This document shows positions 36,900 to 47,149 of a stretch of 64,000 nucleotides of DNA, piece by piece. Origin of the DNA: Micrococcales bacterium 31B (lineage in GTDB: Bacteria; Actinomycetota; Actinomycetes; Actinomycetales; Dermabacteraceae); assembly GCA_022803075.1 (NCBI GenBank), contig JAFFTF010000006.1, forward strand, positions 186,251 through 250,250. Direction: 5' to 3'. The translations under genes were made by a program, and so were the position numbers. The notes below the pieces were generated by a model. It worked only from the letters and a program-made list of their open reading frames with translations. It made no database searches and was not told where the DNA came from. How positions within the stretch are numbered: position 1 is the first letter of the stretch; every line of letters begins with the position of its first letter.

Positions 36900-38900
36900 A
36901 TGACTTCACAACTCACCCCGGCCCCCTCGCGGGCCCTGTGGCTGGCACTCGCCGCCGCGCTGGGCGCGCTCCTGGTGACCCTCGCGTCGCTCGCGTTCAC
37001 GGGCGCTGCGGCCCCGCTGCCCCTGCAAGATCCGGGTGCGCTCGTGCGCTGGGGTACGCCGCTCCTGTCGACGCTGAATGACGTGCTCGGGGCCCTCACG
37101 GTCGGCTCCCTCGTCCTGCTCGCGGGGGCGTTGGGATTTCCGGACGCTCGGCACCGGGCCTGGCAGGGTCCCTGGGCTGCCGCGCACCGGATCGCCTGCA
37201 TGAGCAGCATCGCGTGGACGTTCGCGGGCCTGCTGCATCTCTTCTTTTACGCGTCGAGCATCTCGGGGGTTGGTTTCACCGACCCCGCGTTCGGCACGAC
37301 GTTCGGTCAGGCCATGGACACCGACTTGGCGCGCGCCCTGCTTGCGACCGTGGTGCTAACCGCCGTGACGGCAACGGTCATCGTGGGGTCACGCTCACTG
37401 ACGGGCGCGGGCATAGCCGCGGCACTCGCCGTGGTCGCGGTGCTGCCGAAATCACTGACCGGTCACGCCGCGGGCGCAAGCGACCACGAAACCGCGGTGA
37501 CGGGCATGGCCCTGCACCTGCTGGGCGCCTCCCTGTGGCTGGGCGGGGTCCTCGTGCTATGCCTGCTGGGGCGCAGCTTTCGCGATGACTCGCAGTTGGC
37601 TGCCGTCATGCGCCGGTTCTCCACACTCGCTTTGATCTGCTTTGTACTGGTCTCGCTCTCGGGCGTGGCGGCGTCTCTGACGCGCCTCGCCAGTTGGAGC
37701 GACCTCGGCACGCGCTGGGGCCTGCTGCTGCTGGCCAAAGTGGCCGCACTCGTGCTGGTCGGAGCCGCGGGGGCCTGGCATCGCGGCCGCCTGCTGGGCA
37801 CGCTCGGCTCGAACGTAGCCGTGCGGCGCGTTTTTTGGCGCGTCATGGCGGCCGAGGCGGTCCTGTTGGTGGCGGCCTCCGGTTTTGCGGGTGCCCTCGC
37901 CGCGAGCGCACCCCCCAACGACGAGACCGTCGTGTTGACGGCGCTCACCCCGGCAGAGCTGCTCACCGGCTATCCGTTGCCGCCCGAGTTGACGTCGACC
38001 ACCTTCTGGACCCTGTGGCGCCCGGACCTCTTCGGCATCACCCTGTGCGCCGTGCTCAGCGTGACCTACGCCGCGAGCCTCGTGAAGCTCGCCCGCCGCG
38101 GTGATGCCTGGCCCGTCGTACGCAGCGTGAGCTGGTTCGCGGGCATTGCCGTGTTGGCGTTTGCCATCAACGGCTCGCCCGGGGTCTACGGCCGTATTCT
38201 GTTCAGCTCGCACATGGTCGAGCACATGCTGCTCTCGATGCTGATACCCCTGTTGCTCACGGGTGGTGCCCCGGTCAGCCTGTTTCTGCGAGCCCTCGCG
38301 CCGCGCAAAGACGGCTCGCGGGGAGCCCGCGAGTGGCTACTGTGGCTGCTCGACTCCCGCTACGGTCGCTTCATGACGCATCCCATCGTCGCGGCGGTCA
38401 ACTTTGCGGGCGGGCTGATCGTCTTCTATTACAGCGACATCTTCCGCTGGGTGATGGTCAATCACGTGGGGCACGTGCTCATGATCGTGCACTTCTTGCT
38501 GGTCGGATACGTATTTTGCAACTCGCTCGTCGGTATCGACCCCACGCACACGCGGTTTGGGTACCCGATTCGCCTCGTAATGCTGCTCGCGACCATGGGG
38601 TTCCATGCATTCTTTGGGGTGACCCTGATGAGTTCGCAGGCGCTGCTGCTCGCCGATTGGTTTGGCGCGACCGGACGCCCGTGGGGCCCGTCCGCCCTCG
38701 CCGACCAGCAGCAGGGCGGCGAGATCGCCTGGGGCATCGGTGAGGTGCCCACGGTGGCGTTGGCATTGCTGGTGGCGCGGCAGTGGTTTGCCTCCGAGCA
38801 GCGGCTCACCCGCCGCCGCGACCGCAAGGTGGACCGCGACGGCGACGCCGAACTCGAGGCCTACAACCGCATGCTGAAAGAGCGCAGCGGTGGCGCGTAG
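36900..38900 (+). CDS. CopD domain - cytochrome c oxidase assembly (CtaG) fusion protein
   Basis: This 666-residue polytopic protein has an N-terminal half (about 10-370) like CopD copper-import proteins, with HAAGASDHETAVTGMALHLLGASLWLGG, and a C-terminal half (about 395-640) like the caa3-type CtaG assembly factor, with SSHMVEHMLLSMLIPLLL and NHVGHVLMIVHFLLVGY. It probably delivers copper to cytochrome oxidase. ATG 36900 was chosen because the upstream extension overlaps fluC. The SURF1 gene nearby supports an oxidase-assembly role. The last 45 residues are charged and cytosolic. Confidence 0.87.
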   Translation: MTSQLTPAPSRALWLALAAALGALLVTLASLAFTGAAAPLPLQDPGALVRWGTPLLSTLNDVLGALTVGSLVLLAGALGFPDARHRAWQGPWAAAHRIACMSSIAWTFAGLLHLFFYASSISGVGFTDPAFGTTFGQAMDTDLARALLATVVLTAVTATVIVGSRSLTGAGIAAALAVVAVLPKSLTGHAAGASDHETAVTGMALHLLGASLWLGGVLVLCLLGRSFRDDSQLAAVMRRFSTLALICFVLVSLSGVAASLTRLASWSDLGTRWGLLLLAKVAALVLVGAAGAWHRGRLLGTLGSNVAVRRVFWRVMAAEAVLLVAASGFAGALAASAPPNDETVVLTALTPAELLTGYPLPPELTSTTFWTLWRPDLFGITLCAVLSVTYAASLVKLARRGDAWPVVRSVSWFAGIAVLAFAINGSPGVYGRILFSSHMVEHMLLSMLIPLLLTGGAPVSLFLRALAPRKDGSRGAREWLLWLLDSRYGRFMTHPIVAAVNFAGGLIVFYYSDIFRWVMVNHVGHVLMIVHFLLVGYVFCNSLVGIDPTHTRFGYPIRLVMLLATMGFHAFFGVTLMSSQALLLADWFGATGRPWGPSALADQQQGGEIAWGIGEVPTVALALLVARQWFASEQRLTRRRDRKVDRDGDAELEAYNRMLKERSGGA

Positions 38901-38906
38901 CCTCCG

Positions 38907-40241
38907 CTAACGGTTGGAGCCCGTCAGGGCGATGTGCACGGCCTTCGTCACGGCGAGCGCGAATGCCTTCGCGTCGACGAAGTACCGGTGGCGGGGCGTG
39001 TCGAGCAGGTCTCGACCGCCGTCCACGGCGACATTGGTCTTACGCATGTGATCGATGCGCTTGGCGATGGCCTCGTTGGGCTCACTCGAATCGTTGCCGT
39101 AGTGCGCCCGCAGCATCGCCACGGCGAGTTTGGCCTGCTCACCGTAGAGGGGGAACAGGGCACCGTCGCTCACGATGTCACCCACAAACGCGAGGTCATT
39201 GCGTTCGCGTGGCAGCGTGTGGAGGTACAGGTCAAGGGGGTGGCCCGGGGTGGTGGCCCCCAGGGCGTCCGCAGGAATAAAGGAGTAATCGGCGGCCGAG
39301 CCCGTAGCCGCGACGATCACGTCGAAACTTCGAGTGACACCGTGGCTGAACGAGACGTTGTCGCCGTCGAGGCTCGTGACATCGGGCATGATCTTGATCT
39401 TGCCCGAACTGACGAGCGGCACGAGGGAGTCGCTGATGAGGGGGATGGCATCGAGGGGGCGGTGCGTGACCTCGGGGAACCCGGGCTTTTGGGCGGTGCC
39501 CACAATGCGATGCAGCACCTTCTCGAGGGTCCACTGATTGACCGACGTCGGCACTTTGGGGGCGCTGCGCAGGAACGCGTCGAGCGAAATACCCATCACG
39601 GTGGTGGGGAACACCCAGTAGCCGCGACGCCACGACAGGGTCACGCGCGCACCCGCGGCGACGGCGGCCACGGCGAGCGACGCCGCGGTGTTGCCGCCGC
39701 CGACGATCAGCACGTCGCGGTCGGCCCACCCGGAGAGGTCGCTCGGCACGCGGTCGGCGGGGATCACGGAGCGGGTCGCCCACTCGGGCAGCACGGGCTT
39801 GCCGTGACGGCCTGTCGCGACGATGACGGCACGGTAGGGGCGCACCTCGCCACCCTGGAAGGTGACCTCCCAGGTGCCCTGGCCCATCGGGATGGCCTGG
39901 CGCACCTGGCGTTCTCCAGTGAAGTGATTCGCGATGCCATGGTGGGCGGCGTAGGCCTGCAGGTATTGGGTGACCTGCGAGGGGCGCGGGTGTGCGTCGA
40001 AGATACCGGGAATGAAGAGGTCCTCGAAGCCGCTCAGGTCGCGCGAGGTGAGCAGCGCGGAGCCGGGGCGTGAGTCGGCGCCTTTATCGCTGAAATTACC
40101 GCCGATGTCTTTGCGGCCGTCGACAATGTCATACGCGATACCCGCGCGGCCCAGTTCGGCGGCCGCCGCGAGGCCGGCCGCGCCGGCGCCAATTACGAGA
40201 ACCCGGTCTGCCGAAGCAGGCGTCAACGTGCGTGAAGTCAT
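38907..40241 (-). CDS. flavin-containing monooxygenase-like NAD(P)/FAD oxidoreductase
   Basis: This 444-residue protein has an N-terminal FAD loop GAGAAGLAAAAELGRAG, a second dinucleotide loop IVGGGNTAASLA in the middle and an ATG-type motif IVAATGSAADYSF. This fits class B flavin monooxygenases or related reductases. The substrate is unknown. It is convergent with the CopD-CtaG gene, 6 bp apart. The start at 40239-40241 lacks a strong ribosome site; a start six codons upstream is possible. Confidence 0.8.
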   Translation of the reverse strand: MTSRTLTPASADRVLVIGAGAAGLAAAAELGRAGIAYDIVDGRKDIGGNFSDKGADSRPGSALLTSRDLSGFEDLFIPGIFDAHPRPSQVTQYLQAYAAHHGIANHFTGERQVRQAIPMGQGTWEVTFQGGEVRPYRAVIVATGRHGKPVLPEWATRSVIPADRVPSDLSGWADRDVLIVGGGNTAASLAVAAVAAGARVTLSWRRGYWVFPTTVMGISLDAFLRSAPKVPTSVNQWTLEKVLHRIVGTAQKPGFPEVTHRPLDAIPLISDSLVPLVSSGKIKIMPDVTSLDGDNVSFSHGVTRSFDVIVAATGSAADYSFIPADALGATTPGHPLDLYLHTLPRERNDLAFVGDIVSDGALFPLYGEQAKLAVAMLRAHYGNDSSEPNEAIAKRIDHMRKTNVAVDGGRDLLDTPRHRYFVDAKAFALAVTKAVHIALTGSNR

Positions 40242-40371
40242 GCACTTAGTGTGCCCCATAGCGAAGCGGCCTGCTGAAAGTTCCCGGCGGCACTTCACCT
40301 GTCACTGCCTGGTTCGTGACCGCGGGACCACTGGCACCGACCCCGCCCCGCACGTCCACTACTCTTAAGGT

Positions 40372-41253
40372 GTGTTTCGACTAGCCTTGCGCCCGCGGTT
40401 CCTGGCCCTGCTGGGTGCCGTCGTGCTGGCCGCGTGCGCGTGCGCGTGGCTCTCGCAGTGGCAGTGGTCGCGCGCGCAGCCGCAGAACACCGCCCCGTTT
40501 GCGACGGCGTCACCCGTTGCCCTCGAAACAGTTTTGCAGCCCAATGCGCCCTTCACGATCTCCGTGCAGGGGCGTCCGGTGCTCGCCACGGGCCACTTCG
40601 AGCCCGAGCAGCAGGTGCTGGTCGCTGGGCGAAGTTTCGACGGTCGGCAAGGTTATATCGTGCTCTCCCCCCTCGTGCTGGACGCCACGGGGGCACGTCT
40701 CGCGGTCGCGCGCGGTTGGGTGGCCACCGCCGACGAGGCGCCGGCCCCACCGACGGGCACGGTCACCGTGACCGGGCGCCTGGTGGTCAGCGAGACTGGC
40801 AGCAACGAAATTCTTCCGAAGGGGCAGGTGGCGGCCATCGCCACGACGCAATTGCTGAACCTGTGGGGTGGCGAGATCTACACCGGTTACCTCGTGGCGC
40901 AGCCCGCGGAAGGGTCGGCTGCCAGCACGGCCACAGTGGCGTCCGACCCCGTATATGAAGGGCTGAACGTGCTGCCCGCGCCGTCGTTGCAGCAAGAGAC
41001 GGGGCTGCACCTCGAGAACGTCAGCTACGCCGTGCAGTGGATCGTCTTCGGCATCTTCGGCTTCTTCGTGTGGTTTCGGCAGGTGCGCGATGCATACCTG
41101 GCCGAGCGCGAGGAGGCCGAGCAGCGCGCCGAGGCCGAACTGGCCGCCGCGCGGGGCGAGGCCTCCACGGGCGACGCGGCGCACACCCCAGTAACCCGCG
41201 GCTCCGCCACTAAGGACGTGGCGGCCCCCACCTCATCGAGTAAGGGACAATAA
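40372..41253 (+). CDS. SURF1 family cytochrome oxidase biogenesis protein
   Basis: This 293-residue protein has the SURF1 topology: an N-terminal membrane helix (about 10-27) with WLSQWQWSR, an extracytoplasmic domain with LVARGWV-like VARGWVATADEAP, and a second helix near 223-240 (WIVFGIFGFFVWFRQVRDA). The C-terminus is charged and Ala/Glu-rich. SURF1 helps insert haem a into cytochrome oxidase. GTG 40372 has a short AAGG site. DUF3817 and guaA follow closely. Confidence 0.87.
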   Translation: MFRLALRPRFLALLGAVVLAACACAWLSQWQWSRAQPQNTAPFATASPVALETVLQPNAPFTISVQGRPVLATGHFEPEQQVLVAGRSFDGRQGYIVLSPLVLDATGARLAVARGWVATADEAPAPPTGTVTVTGRLVVSETGSNEILPKGQVAAIATTQLLNLWGGEIYTGYLVAQPAEGSAASTATVASDPVYEGLNVLPAPSLQQETGLHLENVSYAVQWIVFGIFGFFVWFRQVRDAYLAEREEAEQRAEAELAAARGEASTGDAAHTPVTRGSATKDVAAPTSSSKGQ

Positions 41254-41257
41254 CAGC

Positions 41258-41620
41258 GTGTCAAAGTCATCTCCCGCATCGGTCTTGCCCGCCCTCGCGC
41301 GTTTTCGCGTCATGGCGGCGGTCACGGGCTGCGCCCTGTTCATTTTGGTGATCATCATGGTCTACCGCTACATCCTGCACGGCGAGAACGGCGCCGAGAT
41401 CAGCAACAAGTGGTCGCCCATTCACGGCCTGATTTACATTCTGTACCTGGTCACGTGCTACGACCTGTGGTCGCGCATGCGCTGGGGGGTCAAGCGATTG
41501 GTGGTGCTCGCGCTGTACGGGGTCGTGCCCGTGCTCTCGTTCTTTGGAGAGCGCCGCACCTCGCTCATGGTCCATGAGGAACTCGCCGCGAGCGAGGCAC
41601 AGAAGGGAGGGGCCGCGTGA
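41258..41620 (+). CDS. DUF3817 membrane protein
   Basis: This 120-residue protein has three membrane segments and the DUF3817 pattern: [10 protein letters not shown], then [20 protein letters not shown] and [20 protein letters not shown]. The function of the family is unknown; in actinobacteria it is often beside guaA, as here. It overlaps guaA by 4 bp. Confidence 0.87.
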   Translation: MSKSSPASVLPALARFRVMAAVTGCALFILVIIMVYRYILHGENGAEISNKWSPIHGLIYILYLVTCYDLWSRMRWGVKRLVVLALYGVVPVLSFFGERRTSLMVHEELAASEAQKGGAA

Positions 41621-43197
41621 ACACTCCAGTGAACTCCACGGAGCAACGCCCGGTTCTCGTCGTCGATTTCGGAGCCCAATACGCGCAATTAATCGCGCGT
41701 CGCGTGCGCGAGGCACGCTGCTACTCGGAGATCGTGCCGCACACCATGTCGGCGGCACGCATGCTCGAGAAGAACCCCGTGGCCATTATCCTGAGCGGCG
41801 GCCCGTCCTCCGTGTACGAGGCGGGCGCACCGAGTATTGATCGCGAGATCTTCACCGCTGGCGTGCCGATTCTCGGTATCTGCTACGGGTTCCAGACCAT
41901 GGCGGCGGCCCTCGGCGGCACCGTCTCCAACACGGGCAACCGCGAGTACGGTGCCACGCAGGTGGACGCCAAGACGTCGGTGTTGCTCAATGACACCCCG
42001 GCGCAGCAGACGGTATGGATGTCGCACGGCGACTGCGTGTCGCAGGCTCCTGAGGGGTTCACGGTCACGGGCGTCTCGGCGGGTGCCCCCGTCGCGGCCT
42101 TCGAAGACAACGAGCGCAAGCTGTACGGCGTGCAATGGCACCCCGAGGTGAAGCATTCCGCATACGGCCAGAAGGTGCTGGAGAACTTCTTGCATCGCGG
42201 CGCGGGCCTGCCGGGCGACTGGACCACCGGCAATGTGATTGCCGAGCAGGTGGAACGCATTCGCGAGCAGGTGGGTAGTTACCGTGCGATCTGCGGGCTC
42301 TCGGGCGGCGTCGATAGCGCCGTGGCGGCGGCGATCGTGCAGAAGGCCATTGGTGCGCAGCTCACGTGTGTGTATGTCGATCATGGCCTGATGCGCAAGG
42401 ACGAGTCGGCCCAGGTGGAGCGCGACTTCGTGGCGGCTACCGGCGCGCGTCTGGTCATGATTGACGCCCGCGAACAGTTCTTGACCGCGCTGGCTGGGGT
42501 CAGCGACCCCGAGGCGAAGCGCAAGATCATCGGCCGCGAGTTCATTCGGGCCTTCGAGGCGGCGCAGCGTGACCTCGTGGCCGAGGCGGGGGCCGACGGC
42601 GCCGAGGTGAAGTTCCTCGTGCAGGGCACGCTCTACCCGGACGTCGTCGAATCCGGCGGCGGAGAGGGAGCCGCGAACATCAAGAGCCATCACAATGTCG
42701 GCGGCCTCCCCGAAGACCTGCAGTTCGAGCTGGTCGAGCCGCTGCGCACCCTGTTCAAGGACGAAGTGCGCGCCGTCGGTGCCGAGCTGGGCCTGCCCGA
42801 TGTCATTGTGCAGCGCCAGCCGTTCCCCGGCCCGGGCCTTGGCATTCGCATCATCGGCGAGGTGACCCAGGAGCGACTCGACCTCCTGCGCGAGGCCGAC
42901 GCCATCGCCCGCGAAGAGCTCACGGCGGCGGGTCTCGACGGCGACATCTGGCAGTGCCCCGTGGTGCTGCTCGCCGACGTCCGCTCGGTGGGCGTGCAGG
43001 GTGATGGCCGCACCTACGGCCACCCCATCGTGTTGCGCCCCGTCTCGTCGGACGACGCCATGACGGCCGACTGGTCGCGACTGCCCTACGACGTGCTCGC
43101 GCGCATCTCGACGCGCATTACGAACGAGGTGCCCGACGTCAACCGAGTGGTGCTCGACTGCACGTCGAAGCCGCCGGGCACCATCGAATGGGAGTGA
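41617..43197 (+). CDS. guaA: GMP synthase (glutamine-hydrolysing)
   Basis: This 526-residue enzyme converts XMP to GMP. Its class I glutamine amidotransferase domain has Cys89 (LGICYGFQ) and WHPEVKHS (His175, Glu177). The ATP-pyrophosphatase domain has the PP-loop SGGVDS at 229-234. The C-terminal dimerisation domain ends in the family's [13 protein letters not shown]. The GTG start at 41617 overlaps the DUF3817 stop. Confidence 0.97.
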   Translation: MNTPVNSTEQRPVLVVDFGAQYAQLIARRVREARCYSEIVPHTMSAARMLEKNPVAIILSGGPSSVYEAGAPSIDREIFTAGVPILGICYGFQTMAAALGGTVSNTGNREYGATQVDAKTSVLLNDTPAQQTVWMSHGDCVSQAPEGFTVTGVSAGAPVAAFEDNERKLYGVQWHPEVKHSAYGQKVLENFLHRGAGLPGDWTTGNVIAEQVERIREQVGSYRAICGLSGGVDSAVAAAIVQKAIGAQLTCVYVDHGLMRKDESAQVERDFVAATGARLVMIDAREQFLTALAGVSDPEAKRKIIGREFIRAFEAAQRDLVAEAGADGAEVKFLVQGTLYPDVVESGGGEGAANIKSHHNVGGLPEDLQFELVEPLRTLFKDEVRAVGAELGLPDVIVQRQPFPGPGLGIRIIGEVTQERLDLLREADAIAREELTAAGLDGDIWQCPVVLLADVRSVGVQGDGRTYGHPIVLRPVSSDDAMTADWSRLPYDVLARISTRITNEVPDVNRVVLDCTSKPPGTIEWE

Positions 43198-43254
43198 CTC
43201 TCGCATAGCGTTCCCGCTGGACTGAGCGTCGCCCGCGGCCACTAGGCTGGGGCC

Positions 43255-45081
43255 ATGCAGACTCGAAGCCGCTCGCGTATCGCAGCCTCCGCCCTTGCCC
43301 TACTGCTCGTGGGGTCGGGCCTCACGGCATGCACGGGCGGCTCGGCTGCGTCCGGGGGCGTGACGGGCGGGTCCAGCGCTGCGAGTTCGTCGACCTCGAC
43401 CGGGGCCAGCCCGGACGCTCAGGGTGGCCCGAGCACCTCGGCGACGCAGTCAACGCCGCCGCCGGCGTCCGGCAGTTATAGCGTGCCCACGGCCCGCGAC
43501 CCCGAGGCGCCCGAATCGGTGCCGCTAGTGCCGCAGCCTGCCACGGTGACGTACAACGCGGCGGAGTCATTCACTCTCGATCGCGACGCCATGATCGTGG
43601 CGCCGGCCGATTGGACCGCCGAGGCCACCCTGTTCGCCGAGACCCTGCGCGCAGGCACGGGCTTCGCGCTGCCGGTGGCCGCGCAGGCGCCGGCCACGCG
43701 GGGCCAGGGCAACCTCGTGTTTCGGGTGGACGCGAGCGTGAGCAGTCCCGAGGGCTACCGGCTGACCAGCGGGTTCGGTGGGGTTGAGATCGTGGCGAGT
43801 GACGCGGCGGGCGCGTTTTATGGGGCCCAGACGCTGTTGCAGATGATGCCCGCGGCGGTCGTCTCGGGGGAAGTTGATCAGGCGGGTGACGCTGCCTGGG
43901 CGATTCCTGCGGCAACCATTGCGGACCAGCCGCGCTATGGGTATCGGGGGGTCATGCTGGACGTGGCCCGCAGCTTTTTGACCCCCGAGGAGGTCAAAGC
44001 CATGATCGAGGGCATGGCCTCGCTCAAGGTCAATACCCTGCACCTGCACCTCGCCGACGATCAGGCGTGGCGCATCGAGATCAAGCAGCCGAGCGCCGCG
44101 GAGAATCCCTACGGCTTTGACTACACGAAACTCACCTCGGTGGGTTCCGAGGGCGGCGCCGACTATCTTTATGGCACCACCCTGCTGGGCCGCGAGCTCG
44201 CGCATCGGGGGTTCTACACGCAGGAGGAGTACGCGGACCTGGTGCGTTACGCAGCCGAGCGGCACATTGACGTGATCCCCGAGATTGACACGCCGGGTCA
44301 CACGGCAGCGGCGATGGTGTCGATACCGCAATTGCAGTGCCAGGACATGGGCCCGCTGGAGGTCAAGCGCCGCACGGGGGAGGTGGGGTATTCGTACCTG
44401 TGCCCCGAGCGCCCCGAGACCGCGTCGTTCCTCGGCGAGGTGTACCAGCAACTGGCGGCGCTGACCCCGGGGCCGTACCTGCACATGGGCGGCGATGAGC
44501 CGCTGTCGATGATCGACGATCGGGGCCTTCGTGGCTATGTCGAGGGAGTCAATGTGTCGGTCGACGCCGTGCGCGCGGCCGACAAGTCGGTGATGGGTTG
44601 GAGCGAGTGGGCTAACGGTGACGTGCAGTCGGGTGACATCGTGCAGTACTGGCAGGTGAAGGACGCCGAGGTGACGGTCGCGGCCGCCGCGAAGGGGGCG
44701 AAGATCGTGATGTCTCCGTCGGATCGCACCTACCTCGACCAGCGGTACACGGTGCTGACCCCGCCGCTGGGCTTGACGTGGGCGTGCCCGGAGGGCTGCA
44801 GCGTGACCTCGGCGTATGCGTGGGACCCGGCGATCGAGCTCGAAGGGCTTCCCGCAGACTCCGTGATCGGGGTGGAGGCCGCGCTGTGGTCGGAGACTAT
44901 TCGTGGACGCGCGGACGCCGAGTTCCTGCTGTATCCGCGGTTGCTTGCGACGGCGGAGGTGGCGTGGAGCCCGCAGGAGGCGCGCTCGACGGATGAGTTC
45001 GTGAGCAAGGCGGAGGCGTTTGTGCCGCGGCTGCAGGCGGCGGGCATCAACGCGGCTCCGTGGGAGACGGCGGCGCGGTAG
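43255..45081 (+). CDS. beta-N-acetylhexosaminidase lipoprotein (GH20)
   Basis: This 608-residue secreted enzyme has a lipoprotein signal peptide ending in GLTAC (Cys26), a Ser/Gly/Thr-rich linker to about 80, a GH20b-like domain and a GH20 barrel. The catalytic pair is in HMGGDEPLS (Asp414, Glu415), with HLHLADDQAWR and EIDTPGHTAA upstream. It removes terminal GlcNAc or GalNAc from glycans. This fits the amino-sugar genes at 12295-15643, suggesting use of host or peptidoglycan amino sugars; that link is inference. Confidence 0.92.
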   Translation: MQTRSRSRIAASALALLLVGSGLTACTGGSAASGGVTGGSSAASSSTSTGASPDAQGGPSTSATQSTPPPASGSYSVPTARDPEAPESVPLVPQPATVTYNAAESFTLDRDAMIVAPADWTAEATLFAETLRAGTGFALPVAAQAPATRGQGNLVFRVDASVSSPEGYRLTSGFGGVEIVASDAAGAFYGAQTLLQMMPAAVVSGEVDQAGDAAWAIPAATIADQPRYGYRGVMLDVARSFLTPEEVKAMIEGMASLKVNTLHLHLADDQAWRIEIKQPSAAENPYGFDYTKLTSVGSEGGADYLYGTTLLGRELAHRGFYTQEEYADLVRYAAERHIDVIPEIDTPGHTAAAMVSIPQLQCQDMGPLEVKRRTGEVGYSYLCPERPETASFLGEVYQQLAALTPGPYLHMGGDEPLSMIDDRGLRGYVEGVNVSVDAVRAADKSVMGWSEWANGDVQSGDIVQYWQVKDAEVTVAAAAKGAKIVMSPSDRTYLDQRYTVLTPPLGLTWACPEGCSVTSAYAWDPAIELEGLPADSVIGVEAALWSETIRGRADAEFLLYPRLLATAEVAWSPQEARSTDEFVSKAEAFVPRLQAAGINAAPWETAAR

Positions 45082-45167
45082 AGCGCACGCCGCTGACCTG
45101 GGTGGTTTCGGGCGATTGCGGTGCAAAAAAACTTTCGAGGACCGGGAACAAAACTCGACGCTCCAAA

Positions 45168-45188
45168 GTTGATATAAGCAGACTCAAC
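45168..45188. promoter_or_regulatory. HAIR-like HspR site 1
   Basis: GTTGATA-N7-ACTCAAC agrees with the HspR box CTTGAGT-N7-ACTCAAG at the TTGA and ACTCAA core, with the exact 7 bp spacer. It lies 84 bp before dnaK. Confidence 0.6.
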
Positions 45189-45204
45189 TTTAGTGCTAAT
45201 GATC

Positions 45205-45234
45205 TTGACAATGATCGGAAGCCGTTCGAAGATT
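45205..45234 (+). promoter_or_regulatory. candidate dnaK promoter
   Basis: TTGACA (45205-45210) is a perfect -35 box; AAGATT (45229-45234), 18 bp later, is a weak -10 that overlaps HAIR site 2. A repressor at that site would block RNA polymerase. Confidence 0.45.
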
Positions 45235-45252
45235 GAGCCTGTCAGACTCAAC
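45232..45252. promoter_or_regulatory. HAIR-like HspR site 2
   Basis: ATTGAGC-N7-ACTCAAC matches the HspR consensus CTTGAGT-N7-ACTCAAG at 11 of 14 arm positions. It lies 19 bp before the dnaK start. The hspR gene is last in this operon, giving the feedback loop known in Streptomyces and mycobacteria. Confidence 0.75.
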
Positions 45253-45271
45253 TACCTTTGGAGGAATCACC

Positions 45272-47149
45272 ATGGCACGTGCTGTCGGTATCGACCTGGG
45301 CACCACCAACTCCTGCGTCGCCGTTCTTGAGGGCGGCGAACCCACCGTTATTGCAAACGCCGAGGGCAGCCGCACCACGCCGTCCGTGGTCGCATTCAGC
45401 AAGGCCGGCGAGGTTCTCGTCGGCGAGGTTGCTAAGCGCCAGGCTGTCACCAACGTCGACCGCACCATCGCCTCGGTCAAGCGCCACATGGGCACCAACT
45501 GGTCGCAGGAACTCGACGGTAAGAACTACACCGCTCAAGAAATCTCCGCGCGCACCCTCGCCAAGCTGAAGCGTGACGCCGAGGCCTACCTGGGCGAGCC
45601 CGTGACGGACGCGGTCATCACCGTGCCCGCGTACTTCAACGACGCCGAGCGCCAGGCAACCAAGGATGCCGGCCAGATCGCGGGCCTCAACGTCCTGCGC
45701 ATCATCAACGAGCCCACCGCCGCGGCCCTCGCCTACGGCCTCGAAAAGGGCAAGGAAGACGAGAAGATCCTCGTCTTCGACCTTGGCGGTGGCACGTTCG
45801 ACGTCTCGCTGCTCGAAGTGAGCAAAGAAGAGGACGGCTTCTCGACCATTCAGGTGCAGGCCACCGCGGGCGATAACCGCCTCGGCGGCGACGACTGGGA
45901 CCAGGCCATCGTGGACTGGCTCGTGCAGCAGGTGAAGGCCAACTCGGGCGTCGACCTCAGCAAAGACAAGATGGCGATGCAGCGTCTCAAGGACGCCGCG
46001 GAGCAGGCCAAGAAGGAACTCAGCTCGGCCGAATCCACCACGATCAGCCTGCAGTATGTCTCGATGAGCGAAAACGGCCCCGTGCACGTGGACGAGCGCC
46101 TCACTCGCGCCAAGTTCCAGGACATGACGCGCAACCTGATCGAGCGCACCAAGGTGCCGTTCCACCAGGTCATCAAGGATTCTGGCGTTCAGATCAGCGA
46201 CATCGACCACGTCGTGCTGGTCGGCGGTTCGACCCGCATGCCCGCAGTCGCGGACGTCGTGCGCGAACTCACCGGCGGCAAGGAGCCCAACAAGGGCGTC
46301 AACCCCGATGAGGTCGTCGCCGTGGGCGCTGCCCTGCAGGCCGGCGTCATGAAAGGTGAGCGCAAGGACGTCCTGTTGATCGACGTCACCCCCCTCTCGC
46401 TCGGCATCGAGACGAAGGGCGGCGTGATGACGAAGCTGATCGAGCGCAACACCGCCATCCCCACCAAGTCCAGCGAAGTTTTTTCGACCGCCGAAGACAA
46501 CCAGCCCTCCGTGGCGATCCAGGTGTTCCAGGGCGAGCGCGACTTCACTCGCGACAACAAGCTGCTCGGCACCTTCGAACTGACCGGCATCGCCCCCGCC
46601 CCGCGCGGCGTGCCGCAGATCGAGGTCACCTTCGACATCGACGCCAACGGCATTGTGCACGTGACCGCCAAGGACCGCGGCACGGGTGTCGAACAGTCGA
46701 TCCGCATCACCGGCGGCTCGGCTCTCTCGAAGGAAGACATCGATCGCATGATCAAGGACGCCGAGGCCCACGCGGCCGAGGACGCCGAGCGCCGCAAGGT
46801 GGCCGAGGCCCGCAACGGCCTCGAGCAGCTGGTCTACCAGACCGACAAGCTGCTCGCCGACAACGCCGACAAGATCAGCGCCGACGTCAAGACCGAGGTC
46901 GAGGCCGCCCTGGCCGAGGCCAAGACGGTCGTCGCGAAGGACGACGCCACCTACGAATCGATCAACGACGCGCAGAAGAAGCTCTCGGACGCCGCCCAGA
47001 AGGCCGGCCAGGAGATCTACTCGCAGGAGCAGGCAGCCGCCCCCGCCGCAGGCGAGGCCGGCGCAGAGGGCGAGCCGGCGAAGTCGGATGACGACGTCGT
47101 GGACGCCGAGATCGTGGACGAGGACGACGCCGCAAAGGGCGATAAGTAA
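45272..47149 (+). CDS. dnaK: molecular chaperone DnaK (Hsp70)
   Basis: This 625-residue Hsp70 has the ATPase start [20 protein letters not shown], phosphate loops [17 protein letters not shown] and [13 protein letters not shown], the linker [15 protein letters not shown] and a C-terminal acidic tail ([14 protein letters not shown]). ATG 45272 has a strong GGAGG at 45261. It folds and protects proteins with the GrpE and DnaJ partners encoded next. Confidence 0.98.
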   Translation: MARAVGIDLGTTNSCVAVLEGGEPTVIANAEGSRTTPSVVAFSKAGEVLVGEVAKRQAVTNVDRTIASVKRHMGTNWSQELDGKNYTAQEISARTLAKLKRDAEAYLGEPVTDAVITVPAYFNDAERQATKDAGQIAGLNVLRIINEPTAAALAYGLEKGKEDEKILVFDLGGGTFDVSLLEVSKEEDGFSTIQVQATAGDNRLGGDDWDQAIVDWLVQQVKANSGVDLSKDKMAMQRLKDAAEQAKKELSSAESTTISLQYVSMSENGPVHVDERLTRAKFQDMTRNLIERTKVPFHQVIKDSGVQISDIDHVVLVGGSTRMPAVADVVRELTGGKEPNKGVNPDEVVAVGAALQAGVMKGERKDVLLIDVTPLSLGIETKGGVMTKLIERNTAIPTKSSEVFSTAEDNQPSVAIQVFQGERDFTRDNKLLGTFELTGIAPAPRGVPQIEVTFDIDANGIVHVTAKDRGTGVEQSIRITGGSALSKEDIDRMIKDAEAHAAEDAERRKVAEARNGLEQLVYQTDKLLADNADKISADVKTEVEAALAEAKTVVAKDDATYESINDAQKKLSDAAQKAGQEIYSQEQAAAPAAGEAGAEGEPAKSDDDVVDAEIVDEDDAAKGDK

